A stretch of 64,000 nucleotides of DNA from Phycisphaerales bacterium AB-hyl4 (GCA_041821185.1 JBGUBD010000002.1:248001-312000); one strand, 5' to 3'; shown: positions 18,966 to 28,321, counted from the first letter of the stretch. The notes: a model not told the origin generated them from the sequence alone. Numbers and translations: made by a program.

Positions 18966-20375
18966 TTATCGTCGTGGGAATGTCCGTGCGTTCATCAGAT
19001 AGTCGATGATCTGTTCGAGTTCTTCGTCATCAAGTCGGCCTTCATAGGAGGGCATCGCGACGTCTTCGGCCGGGTTGAGGATCCAGTTGGCGAATTCGGC
19101 GCGCGAGTAGGTTCGGCCGATGCGTGCCAGGTCGGGGCCGATGCGTGGCCCGTCGCCGGCGACGGCGTGGCAACTGTTGCAGCCGTACTGCCCGAAGAGC
19201 TGTCGCCCACGCTCTGCGTCGGCGGGAAGCGTGACGCCCATGGGCACGGCCGGCGGCTCGGGCTGCGGCCAACCCGTCCAAGGCGAATACACACGCAACG
19301 CACTCAACCACACCAGCGCAATCACGCTGAACACCACAACGCACGCCATCACCGGCCGCCGCTTGATGCCCCGGTACGGACTGCGATCCACAAACGGCAA
19401 CGCCACCAACGCCGCCAGCAGCAGCAACGGAAATACCACCACGAACGTCGGCGCCAACCAGCCCGGCAGCAGTGCAATCAGCGCGCTGTACCACCAGAAC
19501 CACCACTCCTCCACCGGAAACGACCGCAGCTCACGGTTCGCTTCCGGGTACAGCGATGGCGGGCCGACGAACACGGCAAGCCCGAGCACGATCAGGAACA
19601 CCACCGTCGCGAACAGTCCCGAGCGAAACGTTGTGCCGGGATGAAACTGTTCGCCTTCGCGTTCGTCGTGTTTTTCCGCGTCGTAGAGCTTGCGCTGATG
19701 TTCGGCGGACGTGACCGGCTCGCGCCGCTCGGCGTTGGTGGTCACGCCGTGGTGGATGACCAGGAACAGATGCCCGGCCACGAGCGTGAACAGGTAAAGC
19801 GGTGTCCAGAACACGTGCACCGCGTATAGCCGTGTGAGGGTTCGCGGCCCGACCTCCGGCCCGCCCTGAATGAACACGACCAGCGACTCGCCGATGAGCG
19901 GGACGTTGGCGACCATGTGCATCGGGACCATGATGGAATGGATGGCGCGCTCGTCCCAGCGCAGCGTATAGCCGGTGAACGCCATGACCAGCACGCCGAC
20001 GAACAGGCCGACGCCGAGCAGCCAGGTGCCTTCGCGCGGCGACTTGTAGCCGCCTAACAGCAGTTGTCGGAACAGGTGAAAGAAGAGCATCACCACCATC
20101 AGCCCGGCGGACCAGTAGTGGAGGCTGCGGATGAATCGGCCGAGCAGTTGCTGTTCGGTGATGTAGCGGACGGACTGGTAAGCGCTGTCGACCGAGGGGT
20201 TGTAGGTAAGCATGAGCACCGCGCCGGTGGCGACCTGCACGCCGAGCAGCAGGGTGAGTGTTGCGCCATCGCCGTAGTACCACCGGCCCTTGGGCGTGCG
20301 GCGGTCGAGCACGTTGCGCTTCACCACATCAAACCCGAAGCGATGCGACAGCCAGTTTCCCCACTGCTTGAACAT
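18966..20375 (-). CDS. cytochrome b with C-terminal cytochrome c domain
   Basis: A 469-aa quinol-oxidising subunit of a bc-type complex. The b haem ligands are H86/H100 and H187/H202, with b6-like spacing of 13 and 14 residues between pairs. The helix-rich C-terminal half resembles subunit IV, but the usual PEWY quinone-site motif reads EEWW. A single class I cytochrome c domain with motif CNSCH and Met in VAMPSYEG closes the protein, replacing a separate cytochrome c1. The ATG at 20375 has GAGAGGGG just before it; the ATG at 20387 is the alternative. It sits 28 bp after the Rieske gene. Confidence 0.88.
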   Translation of the reverse strand: MFKQWGNWLSHRFGFDVVKRNVLDRRTPKGRWYYGDGATLTLLLGVQVATGAVLMLTYNPSVDSAYQSVRYITEQQLLGRFIRSLHYWSAGLMVVMLFFHLFRQLLLGGYKSPREGTWLLGVGLFVGVLVMAFTGYTLRWDERAIHSIMVPMHMVANVPLIGESLVVFIQGGPEVGPRTLTRLYAVHVFWTPLYLFTLVAGHLFLVIHHGVTTNAERREPVTSAEHQRKLYDAEKHDEREGEQFHPGTTFRSGLFATVVFLIVLGLAVFVGPPSLYPEANRELRSFPVEEWWFWWYSALIALLPGWLAPTFVVVFPLLLLAALVALPFVDRSPYRGIKRRPVMACVVVFSVIALVWLSALRVYSPWTGWPQPEPPAVPMGVTLPADAERGRQLFGQYGCNSCHAVAGDGPRIGPDLARIGRTYSRAEFANWILNPAEDVAMPSYEGRLDDEELEQIIDYLMNARTFPRR

Positions 20376-20403
20376 GGCCCCTCTCATGTCGCCCGGCCGC
20401 TCG

Positions 20404-20880
20404 CTATGTCATCGGCGGCAGCGAGGCGAGGTTGATCTCCAGCACGCCGTTGCGGACGCGGTTGTCGTAGCGATACAGCGGCCGACTCGGCGGACCGGCC
20501 ATCACCTGCCCATCTTTGGCGAAGATGCCGCCATGGCAGGGGCAGAAGAACACCTCGCTGCCCTGGTCGAACGTGATCGGGCAGCTCAGGTCGGTGCAGT
20601 TGCGCGAGTAGACGACGGTCTGCTGCGCATCGACCCGCCAGACGTACACCCCCTTGCGACGAAGCGCCTCGGCCCAGTCATCGCGCGATACGTTGACCAC
20701 TGCCTGCCTGACCTTGCCGACGGGAAAGCGGTCGAGTTGGCCCAGCGGCTCCCAGCGGGGCCGGGGGCGGTAGCGGATGGCAGGGGCGGCGCTGCTGATG
20801 ATGGCGGGCAGGGTGACGATGCCGCCGACGGTCAGGCCCATGCCGTAGACAAGGGTTCGCAGTAGCGTTCGCCGTTCCAT
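20404..20880 (-). CDS. Rieske iron-sulfur protein with Asp in place of the first cluster His
   Basis: A 158-aa Rieske subunit, first gene of the respiratory operon. It has a twin-Arg-like or single-anchor N-terminus (MERRTLLRTLVYGMGL) and a Rieske fold. The second cluster box is intact (FCPCHGGIF), but the first reads NCTDLSCPITF, where the standard form is CTHLGC: the codon is GAC, so Asp stands in for the His ligand. The structural disulfide Cys are kept. Frames extending to 21234 are rejected because they add Arg-rich, non-homologous sequence; the ATG at 20880 gives normal length. Confidence 0.9.
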   Translation of the reverse strand: MERRTLLRTLVYGMGLTVGGIVTLPAIISSAAPAIRYRPRPRWEPLGQLDRFPVGKVRQAVVNVSRDDWAEALRRKGVYVWRVDAQQTVVYSRNCTDLSCPITFDQGSEVFFCPCHGGIFAKDGQVMAGPPSRPLYRYDNRVRNGVLEINLASLPPMT

Positions 20881-20960
20881 GCCCTCTCCCAACGCGGGAC
20901 GCTGTAACCTCGTTCGCAGTCGCGTTGATGCTAGGCTGCTGAAGCGGGCGGGTCCAGAAG

Positions 20961-21080
20961 AAAGGTGTGGCGCTTCGTCGGCAAGATGGCGCAGCGGGCG
21001 GACGTTACCTTGGTGTGAAGCGAGGTCGGCCGGGCTGTGGCGAAATGATGCTTCTGCGTGCCCAGGTTCGCCACACCTTT
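20961..21080. repeat. 12-bp inverted repeat in the divergent gap
   Basis: AAAGGTGTGGCG at 20961-20972 and its perfect complement CGCCACACCTTT at 21069-21080 flank 96 bp between the respiratory operon and the AsmA-like gene. The gap 20881-21131 holds no other clear feature. It could be an operator pair or a remnant of a small inserted element. Confidence 0.45.
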
Positions 21081-21131
21081 TTGCTCCGCCTCGTCTACAA
21101 TCACAATGCCAGACAGGAAAGGTATATCGCC

Positions 21132-24100
21132 ATGACAAACGATGATCCGAAAGAGCAGCCGACACCGTCGGAGCCTTCGCAGAAGCCCACGCACCGTGAG
21201 CCCGTGCAACCCGAGTCCACGGAGCCGACGACACCCCCGCATCGCCGACGGCGACGATGGGGCTGGTGGGTCGGCGGCGGGGCTGGTGTGGTGGTGTTGC
21301 TGCTGCTGGCGGTGGTGCTGGCGTTGCCGACGCTGCTGAGCACGGGGCCGATGCAGCGGTGGCTGACCGGGTATGTGAATACGACGATCGCGGGTTCGAT
21401 CAACATCGATCGGCTGCGGTTGGCGTGGTTCGGCGGACAGTCGGCGTTTGGCGTGACGCTGGCGGACGCGCAGGGCGATCTTGTCGCGTCGATCCGCCGG
21501 GTGGAAGCGTCGGAGCTGCGATTGGCGGCGGTGCTGCTGGGCTCGTCGCGATATGGGCTGATCAATGTCGATGCGGAGGCGATTCATCTGCGGCAGGCCG
21601 CGGGCGAGCCGACCAACTTGCAGTTGGCGTTGCAGTCGACCCGGCCGGACCCTGCGCCGCCGGCGGATGATGAGCCGATGCAACTCGACCGCGACCTGGC
21701 GGTGCAGCTTGATTTCACCGCCGACCGTGTGACGTACGAAGCGCCGGACGTTGAGCGTGTGGAGCTGACGGACCTGGACGTGGGCATTGAGATCCCCGAC
21801 CTGAATCGCATTGCCGGGCGGATACATAGCAATCTGGTGCACGGCGATCGGCCGGGGCGGATTGACGTGAACTTCAACCTCAATGATGCGTTCACCGCTG
21901 CGGGCGAGCCGCAGATGGGTCAAGCGAATGTGCAGGCGCAGGGCGAGTTGGCCAGCTTCCCGTTGAACATGGCGGACCGGTTGATGGGCCAGGAAGGTCG
22001 GCTGGCTGCGCTGCTGGGCGACGAGCTTGACGCGACCTTTGCCGCCACGGGGCCGGTGCGGTCGATGACGGTCAATCTGCAAGCCAGCAGCGCGAACCTG
22101 TCGGCCAACATGGAGTTGGTGGGCGACGACGAGGCGATTCGCGCGGCGGAGGGATCGCAGTTGCAGTTGCAGGTGACGCCCACGGCGTTCGCGGCGTGGA
22201 TGGCGGAGCCTGCCCCGGGCGAAGCGCCGCCGATGACGCTGGTGCAGCCGTTCACGGTGGATGTGCAGCTTGCGGAGCTGGTGCTGCCGCGTGACGAGGC
22301 GGCGGGCATCGACCTGGTGCGGGCGGCGTTGAACCTGCAGGCGACGACGGAAGACATCGTGCTCGACATGCCCGACATGGACCGCATCACGCTCGGCGAG
22401 CCGCGCGTCACCGTGCAGTCGGCCCGACTGGGCGATGAGGTCACGGCCAACCTGCAAAGCCAGGCGACGTACGGCGAGGTGAGCGAAGCGGTTTCGGCGA
22501 GCCTTGCGATCCGGCAACTGTTCGCCGAGGACGAACCAATGCTTGCGACGCTGGAGGCGACCGCGTTGCCGATGGCGCTGGCGGATGCGGTGGCCGACCT
22601 CGACGGCGCACTGGCGCTGACCATCGGCGAGACGCTGAGCACGACGGTGAATCTGACCCAGACGCAGACCGGTGACCTGACCTTTGATGGGCGTGTCGAC
22701 GCGCCCCGGCTGGCCGGGCCGTTTGAAGGCGGCTACGCGGCGGATGGGTTGATCACGTTGCGTACGCCCGAGCCGATGGTGTTGCAGTTGAGCCCGCAGG
22801 CGTTCGCGCGGTGGGCGGCGGGTGAAGATGGCCTGACGCTTGCGTTGGAAGAGGACGCGGAAGTGACGTTGAACGTCGAGCAGTTGGCTGTGGCGATGCT
22901 GACGGATGACTTGCAGGCCCCGGCCGAGGCGGATGCGGACGATGAGGCGGCGGAGCCGACGATGCGGCTGGACCCGGAGCGGACGCGCGTCGCGTTGCAG
23001 CTGTCGAGCCCGGTGTTGCGTTTGCGCGACCTGGCGACGGACGAGCGGTTCGGCATTGAACAGGGACGCGTGAACGTGCGCGGCGATGATCTTCGGCAAC
23101 TGCTGGAGTTTGACATTGAAGCGATGATTTACGAGTTGACTGAAGAACTCGGGCGGCCGCAGCAGGAGCCGCAGCCGCAACAGCAGAACAATGAGAATGC
23201 GAACGAGGCGGCGGCCGGGGACGGGCGAATCAGCTCGCGGACGCGCGTGGGTCGGTTGTTGAGCGATGATGGCGAAGTGCAGCCGAGCGCGTCGCGGATT
23301 GAAAGCAACACGACTTTGACGCGCGTGCCGTCGTCGGTGCTCGATGCGCTGGGGGGGCAGGGGGGGAGCCTTGCTGCGGTGCTCGGGGCGCGGACCTCGG
23401 CGGACGCTCGCGTGGACTACGACGGCGCGGCGGGCGGTACGCTTGACATCGACCTTGAGTCGGACAACGCGACGGCGAACGTGCCCGGCCGACTGACGCC
23501 GGAGCTTGCGCTGGAGTTGCGTGAAGACGCGGTGGCGTCGTTGCGGGTGACGCCGGAGATGAGCCAGGCACTGCTTTCGACGATCAACCCGTTTTTGCAG
23601 GCCATATCGGGCGAACGGCCCGCGGAGTTGGTGTTGCGCGAAGAAGGCTTCCACATGCCGTTGGAAGACTTTGACATGGAGCGTGTGCGGATGAACGCGA
23701 GCCTGGGCCTTGGTGAGTTGCGATTGCAACAGGGGGGGGTAGCGCAGGCGTTGTTTGGTGCGTTGAGTGCGGTCGGGGGAAGATTTGATCCGGGGCAGGA
23801 GTATAGCGCACGGTTTTCGCCGATGACGTTCGGGCTCGATCAAGGCGCGATGTCGTATGACGATCTTCGGATGACGGTGTCGGGCGTGACGGTCGGCTTT
23901 CGGGGTCGGGTGCATTACGACACGCAGCAGTTCAACCTTGTGACATCTGTGCCGGCCGCCTCGTTGGGACGGATCGCCAGCGGGCTTGAGCGAGCGGTGG
24001 GGCCGAACTACCAGTTGGAAGTGCCGTTGACGGGCACGTTCGACGAGCCGCGGCTGGACAGCGGGGCGATGACGCGCGAGCTGGCGCAGTTGGCGATGCG

Positions 24101-24305
24101 GGCGGGCCTGCGTGAGGCGGTGGGTGATCGTGACAACGGGCTCGGTGGGCTGCTGGATGGTGTGCTCGGCGGTCGTCGGCAGCGCGACAATAATGAGCAG
24201 CCGCCTGCGGAGCGCGAAGAGCCGACGGAAGAAGCGGAAGAGGAGGCGGAGGAGGAGCGTCGCGAACCGGCGCGCGATCTGCTTGATGTATTTCGTCGGC
24301 GGTGA
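21132..24305 (+). CDS. AsmA-like envelope protein
   Basis: A 1057-aa protein with a cytoplasmic acidic/proline-rich N-terminus, one membrane helix (about residues 45-68), and a long periplasmic beta-rich body with many repeated domains of the AsmA/TamB type. A conserved AsmA C-terminal pattern is visible around the final 120 residues (VPLTGTFDEPRLDSG). Such proteins form hydrophobic grooves that move lipids between membranes. The C-terminus is strongly charged with Glu runs (EEAEEEAEEERRE). AGGAAAGG precedes the ATG at 21132; a longer frame from 20967 is rejected. It is divergent from the respiratory operon. Confidence 0.72.
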   Translation: MTNDDPKEQPTPSEPSQKPTHREPVQPESTEPTTPPHRRRRRWGWWVGGGAGVVVLLLLAVVLALPTLLSTGPMQRWLTGYVNTTIAGSINIDRLRLAWFGGQSAFGVTLADAQGDLVASIRRVEASELRLAAVLLGSSRYGLINVDAEAIHLRQAAGEPTNLQLALQSTRPDPAPPADDEPMQLDRDLAVQLDFTADRVTYEAPDVERVELTDLDVGIEIPDLNRIAGRIHSNLVHGDRPGRIDVNFNLNDAFTAAGEPQMGQANVQAQGELASFPLNMADRLMGQEGRLAALLGDELDATFAATGPVRSMTVNLQASSANLSANMELVGDDEAIRAAEGSQLQLQVTPTAFAAWMAEPAPGEAPPMTLVQPFTVDVQLAELVLPRDEAAGIDLVRAALNLQATTEDIVLDMPDMDRITLGEPRVTVQSARLGDEVTANLQSQATYGEVSEAVSASLAIRQLFAEDEPMLATLEATALPMALADAVADLDGALALTIGETLSTTVNLTQTQTGDLTFDGRVDAPRLAGPFEGGYAADGLITLRTPEPMVLQLSPQAFARWAAGEDGLTLALEEDAEVTLNVEQLAVAMLTDDLQAPAEADADDEAAEPTMRLDPERTRVALQLSSPVLRLRDLATDERFGIEQGRVNVRGDDLRQLLEFDIEAMIYELTEELGRPQQEPQPQQQNNENANEAAAGDGRISSRTRVGRLLSDDGEVQPSASRIESNTTLTRVPSSVLDALGGQGGSLAAVLGARTSADARVDYDGAAGGTLDIDLESDNATANVPGRLTPELALELREDAVASLRVTPEMSQALLSTINPFLQAISGERPAELVLREEGFHMPLEDFDMERVRMNASLGLGELRLQQGGVAQALFGALSAVGGRFDPGQEYSARFSPMTFGLDQGAMSYDDLRMTVSGVTVGFRGRVHYDTQQFNLVTSVPAASLGRIASGLERAVGPNYQLEVPLTGTFDEPRLDSGAMTRELAQLAMRAGLREAVGDRDNGLGGLLDGVLGGRRQRDNNEQPPAEREEPTEEAEEEAEEERREPARDLLDVFRRR

Positions 24306-24340
24306 GGCGATGCGGCGTATGCGCTTGCTTATGTCTCTGT

Positions 24341-25462
24341 TCATGCACCGAGCGCGAGTCGGCGGGTGATGGGATGCGCAAGGGCGGGGCGCTGGTCGAG
24401 CAAAGCGACGGCCAGCCGCATGAGTGCGGGGCGGCGCAGCAGGGTGGCGATCAGTCGACAACGACGATGGCGGGCGGCGAACAGTTGGCGGTGATGCTTC
24501 GTCCAGCGGTGAGCCATGGCGGGCTTGGCGATGGCGTTGAGGGCCAGTGGTGTGGCCGCCTCGGCACTGCACAGGGCCCAGCCGATGCCTTCGCCGGTGA
24601 ACGGCTCGACGTAGCCGGTCGCGTCGCCGATGAGCAGCAGGCCGTCGTCGGCGACCCGGCGACGATGCCTCGTCAGCCACGGCGTGCCGCGCCACGACGC
24701 ATCGTTTAACCCATCAATGGCGGGCAGGCCGGCATCGTGCAGCAGGCGGGCCGCCGTCGCAGCGGGGCCGCAGAGTTGCTGCATCGCGCGGGCGTCGACC
24801 GCAGCGGCGATATCCAACTGGCCGCCTTCGACTTCGACCACGCCGACGTATCCCGCTCGGCCGACCGCCATGTGAATCACGCCCGGCTCGTAGCCGCTGC
24901 CGACGCCGGGCAGCACCGCACCAAAGCCGACGCGGGCGCGTCGCGCGACGTGCCAGTCAAAGCCCGGCCGATCGGCGAGACACGTGCCCGCAATGCCGTC
25001 GGCCACCATCAACACACGAGCGTGCACCTGTCGCGACGCGCCGCCATTGTTGCCATCGCCGCGATGACGTAGCATCACCCGATTGTCGTGACTCACCACG
25101 GCGTTGGTGTCATCATGAAAAGTAACGCCCGCCGCGACGGCCGTCTGTACCAGCGCGTGATCGAACCGTCGGCGCGACACGGCGAAGCCACCGGCCAGCG
25201 GCACGTTCGCCGACCGTCCGGCGGTGGCGAGTCGAAGGGCGTGCAGCGGCTGTGCATCGCAGCTGCGGTGCACAGTCGCGAGGCCCGCGCGTTCGAGCAC
25301 GCCGATCGCTTCGCCGCCAAGACATCCGCCGCAGGTTTTCGCGCGGGGGAAGCGGGCCTTGTCGACCAACAACACCGCCGCGCCGTGCTGGGCACAGCGA
25401 TAGGCCGACATCGCCCCGGCCGGGCCTGCGCCGATGATGGCGATGTCGTAGCGTTCGGTCAT
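24341..25462 (-). CDS. FAD-dependent oxidoreductase, geranylgeranyl-reductase-like
   Basis: A 373-aa flavoenzyme. The FAD-binding motif is DIAIIGAGPAGAMSAYR at residues 6-22, followed by KTCGGCLGGEAI, typical of the geranylgeranyl/digeranylgeranyl reductase branch, and LLLIGDATGYVEPFTGEGI for the FAD ribityl contact. It is translated with the methyltransferase gene, 19 bp downstream of it. In other bacteria this pair often accompanies a type III polyketide synthase, but no such gene is in the window. A role in modifying a lipid-like or polyketide product is inferred only. Confidence 0.8.
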   Translation of the reverse strand: MTERYDIAIIGAGPAGAMSAYRCAQHGAAVLLVDKARFPRAKTCGGCLGGEAIGVLERAGLATVHRSCDAQPLHALRLATAGRSANVPLAGGFAVSRRRFDHALVQTAVAAGVTFHDDTNAVVSHDNRVMLRHRGDGNNGGASRQVHARVLMVADGIAGTCLADRPGFDWHVARRARVGFGAVLPGVGSGYEPGVIHMAVGRAGYVGVVEVEGGQLDIAAAVDARAMQQLCGPAATAARLLHDAGLPAIDGLNDASWRGTPWLTRHRRRVADDGLLLIGDATGYVEPFTGEGIGWALCSAEAATPLALNAIAKPAMAHRWTKHHRQLFAARHRRCRLIATLLRRPALMRLAVALLDQRPALAHPITRRLALGA

Positions 25463-25481
25463 GGCGTTGCACCTTGTTGCG

Positions 25482-26219
25482 TTAACCGCTCGGCCGTACC
25501 CACTCCATGAGCATACGGCCGACGAATCGCTCGCGGATGGTCACGTCATTGAGCCCGGCTCGCGCGGCGAGCGAGCGCATCTCGTCCACGGTAAACGCCC
25601 CCTGCACCGATCGCGGGCCGTCAACGTGCACCACCGGCGAGCGTGTGACCAGACGCGTCGTCAGCCACGCGCCGATCCAGATCGTTCGGCTGCGCATCAG
25701 GTCATCGACAATGACCAGCCGACTCTGCCGAGCCATCGACCGCAACACATGCTCAACCGCCGGCTGATCGAGGTGATGTAGAAACAGCGAGCAGATCATC
25801 GCGTCGTAGTCGCCGGGCAGGGAGTCGTTCAGGACATCGCAGTGGAAGTACCGCATCTCGTCGAAACCAGCGGCGTTGGCGCATTGTTGCGCGTGGCCGA
25901 TGGCGGTGTGGCTGATGTCGCAGCCGTGCAGTGTGACGGGCAGCTTTGCGCGTTGCAGTCGGCGTTGGATGTCGAGGGTCACGTCGCCGCCGCCGCACGC
26001 GACATCGAGCACGCGCCACGGCCGAGTGTCGTTGCCGATGTGTAGCCTGAGCGCGCGGGCGAGGGTGGAGGCAGTGGCGGAGAGGCGATTCAGCCGAGCG
26101 AGGCCGCGCAGCGCGTGGCGGAGTAGTGGCGGTTCGAGGGCAGGGTCATCCATCCATTCGGGTACGCGTCTGCGTACGCTTAAATCAGGGAGACGACAAT
26201 GTTCGGCGAGTCCTGGCAT
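25482..26219 (-). CDS. class I SAM-dependent methyltransferase
   Basis: A 245-aa enzyme with the class I methyltransferase fold. Motif I is VLDVACGGGDVTLDI, and FHCDVLNDSLPGDYDAMICS covers the acidic and post-I region; SLFLHHLDQP is motif II-like. The ATG at 26219 gives MPGLAEHC; the longer frame from 26426 adds Arg/Ser-rich sequence not typical of the family. It overlaps nothing and is followed by the FAD oxidoreductase gene, suggesting one biosynthetic unit. It resembles UbiE-type enzymes, but the substrate is unknown. Confidence 0.8.
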   Translation of the reverse strand: MPGLAEHCRLPDLSVRRRVPEWMDDPALEPPLLRHALRGLARLNRLSATASTLARALRLHIGNDTRPWRVLDVACGGGDVTLDIQRRLQRAKLPVTLHGCDISHTAIGHAQQCANAAGFDEMRYFHCDVLNDSLPGDYDAMICSLFLHHLDQPAVEHVLRSMARQSRLVIVDDLMRSRTIWIGAWLTTRLVTRSPVVHVDGPRSVQGAFTVDEMRSLAARAGLNDVTIRERFVGRMLMEWVRPSG

Positions 26220-26286
26220 GATTGGAACAGTATACGCAACTGCCCGGTTATGCCCGGGGCAGGCCCGACCTGAAGAGGGGAAGATT

Positions 26287-27669
26287 TTGAAGCAGCAGAC
26301 GTATGTGTATCGCAGTCGATTCGAAGCCCCAGCCGACCGCGTGTTCGCCTGGCACACCCGGCCGGGCGCGTTTGAACGGCTCACGCCGCCGTGGGAGCGG
26401 GTGCAACTGGTCGACCGCCAAGGCACGATCCACGATGGCGACCGTACGCACCTTCGCGTGCAGACGGCTGGCGTGTGGCGGGACTGGATCGCGGAGCATC
26501 GCGACTATGTGGAAAGCAAGCAGTTTCGCGATGTGCAGGTGGAAGGCCCGATGCGTCGATGGGAGCACACGCATCTTGTTGAGCCCGTGAGCGACGGCGC
26601 GTGTATGCTGGAAGACCGGATCACTTATGAACTGCCGATGGGGCAGCTCGGCCGACTGCTCGCGGGCCGCTTCACGCATGACAAACTCGAGCGTATGTTT
26701 CGCTATCGCCACGCTATTCTCGCGCAGGATCTCGCCATGCAAAACCGTTACGCGACCGCCTCGCCGCAGACCATCGCCATCGCCGGTTCAAGTGGGCTCA
26801 TCGGCTCCGAGCTGGTACCACTGCTGAGCACCGCCGGGCACAAGGTGATCCGCCTAGTACGGCGGGAGCCGAAGGCGGACAATGAAGTTCGCTGGTCGCC
26901 GGACGAGGGACATCTGGACCTTGCGGGGTTGGCCGGCGTCGATGCGGTGGTGAACCTGGCGGGCGAGTCGATCGTGGGGCGATGGACCGAGGCGAAGAAG
27001 CAGCGTATCCGCGACAGTCGAGAGAAGAGCACGCGCCTGCTCGCTGAAACGATCAGCAAGCTCGACCCGCAGCCGAGCGTACTGGTCAATGCCTCGGCGA
27101 TCGGATTCTACGGCGACCGCGGCGACGAGATGCTCGACGAAACCAGCTCGCCTGGCGAAGGTTTTCTCTCCGAGGCGTGCCAGGCGTGGGAGGCGTCGGC
27201 ACGGGAGGCGGTGGACGCGGGCATCCGGACGGTGTTCGCCCGCTTCGGCCTGGTACTTTCGCCCAAAGGCGGGGCGCTCGCGAACATGTTGCCGATCTTC
27301 CGTAGCGGGCTCGCGGGACAGCTCGGCGACGGGCAGCAGTGGTGGAGCTGGGTGGCGATGGATGATGTGATCGGCGCGGTTTTCCATGCACTGTTTGATG
27401 AATCGTCCGACGCGCCGGCGGGGCCGATGAATGTGGTTTCGCCGAACGCGGTGACGAATCGCACATTTACCAAGACGCTGGGCAAGGTCATCCGTCGTCC
27501 GACGATCATCCCCGCGCCGCGCTTCGCGTTGCACCTGGCGTTCGGCGACATGGCGGACGATGCGATGTTCGCCAGCGCCCGCGTACAGCCGGCGGTGCTC
27601 GAGCGGACGGGGTACGAGTTTGCACAGCCGGAGCTGGAAGCGGCGCTGCGTCATCTGCTTGGACGGTGA
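26287..27669 (+). CDS. TIGR01777-family NAD-dependent epimerase with SRPBCC domain
   Basis: A 460-aa protein that joins a START-like (SRPBCC) domain (residues 1-150, MKQQTYVYRSRFEAPADRVF) to an extended-SDR epimerase domain of the TIGR01777/YfcH type. The NAD loop is IAIAGSSGLIGSELVP and the catalytic region includes SAIGFYGDRGDE. The start is a TTG at 26287, supported by GAGGGGAAG eight bases upstream; no ATG fits, and the frame upstream is antisense to the methyltransferase gene. The SDR half is near the family's 300 aa. Substrate unknown. Confidence 0.85.
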   Translation: MKQQTYVYRSRFEAPADRVFAWHTRPGAFERLTPPWERVQLVDRQGTIHDGDRTHLRVQTAGVWRDWIAEHRDYVESKQFRDVQVEGPMRRWEHTHLVEPVSDGACMLEDRITYELPMGQLGRLLAGRFTHDKLERMFRYRHAILAQDLAMQNRYATASPQTIAIAGSSGLIGSELVPLLSTAGHKVIRLVRREPKADNEVRWSPDEGHLDLAGLAGVDAVVNLAGESIVGRWTEAKKQRIRDSREKSTRLLAETISKLDPQPSVLVNASAIGFYGDRGDEMLDETSSPGEGFLSEACQAWEASAREAVDAGIRTVFARFGLVLSPKGGALANMLPIFRSGLAGQLGDGQQWWSWVAMDDVIGAVFHALFDESSDAPAGPMNVVSPNAVTNRTFTKTLGKVIRRPTIIPAPRFALHLAFGDMADDAMFASARVQPAVLERTGYEFAQPELEAALRHLLGR

Positions 27670-27692
27670 GCGTTTATTGGTGAGCGTTTATT
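27665..27692 (+). repeat. perfect 14-bp tandem duplication
   Basis: GGTGAGCGTTTATT occurs twice head to tail at 27665-27678 and 27679-27692. The first copy contains the TGA stop of the epimerase gene. It looks like a recent slippage duplication. Confidence 0.8.
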
Positions 27693-27706
27693 CAGGAAGG
27701 CCACTC

Positions 27707-28180
27707 ATGCTTCGCGCGACCGTCGGGCTGATCTGCTGGATTGCGCTGTCACTGCTGGCCGGCGTGGTGGGCGGCGTGGCGACGGGGCGCGAGGCGGGGG
27801 CGTTTTATCGTGAGCTTGAGTTGCCGCCGTTCGCGCCGCCGGGGTGGGTGTTCGGACCGGTGTGGACGCTGCTGTACCTGCTGATGGGTGTCGCGGTGTG
27901 GCTGGTCTGGAAGCCGAGCGGCTTTGCGAAGGCGCGGTTGCCGCTGTCGCTGTTCGGCGTTCAGCTTGTGTTGAACGCGCTGTGGTCGTGGATCTTTTTC
28001 GCATGGTGGCAGCCGGGCTGGGCGCTGGTAGAAATTGTCGTGTTGTGGCTGGCGATTGTGGCGACGACGATCGCGTTCTGGCGCGTTCGGCCGACGTCAG
28101 GGGCGTTGCTGCTGCCGTACCTGGCATGGGTAAGTTTCGCTGTAGTGCTCAACGCGGCGATCTGGTGGCTGAACGCTTGA
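27707..28180 (+). CDS. tspO: TspO/MBR-family membrane protein
   Basis: A 157-aa five-helix membrane protein of the TspO/peripheral benzodiazepine-receptor family, which binds porphyrins and related tetrapyrroles. Family motifs are FYRELELPPFAPPGWVFGPVW in the first loop (split here as FYRELELPPF and APPGWVFGPVWTLLY), the Trp-rich NALWSWIFFAWWQPGWALVE, and the closing NAAIWWLN. AGGAAGG stands eight bases before the ATG at 27707. Its length is normal for bacteria. It follows the epimerase gene by 37 bp and may be co-transcribed with it. Confidence 0.9.
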   Translation: MLRATVGLICWIALSLLAGVVGGVATGREAGAFYRELELPPFAPPGWVFGPVWTLLYLLMGVAVWLVWKPSGFAKARLPLSLFGVQLVLNALWSWIFFAWWQPGWALVEIVVLWLAIVATTIAFWRVRPTSGALLLPYLAWVSFAVVLNAAIWWLNA

Positions 28181-28321
28181 GGCGATCGGTCGGCGGTTTG
28201 AGATTCGTAAAGAAGAAAAAGCGACATTGGCCTGCGCGGCGGACTACGATTCGGTTGAAGCCGCGGCAGGCGGCTGTCGTTGACGAATTGATTTTGTGAA
28301 CCTGGAAAGGAAGCCTACACC

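Noticed and set aside
20931..24695. 1254-aa minus-strand reading frame
   Set aside because: It lies antisense to the AsmA-like gene, is Arg/His/Gln-rich throughout and has no recognised motifs.
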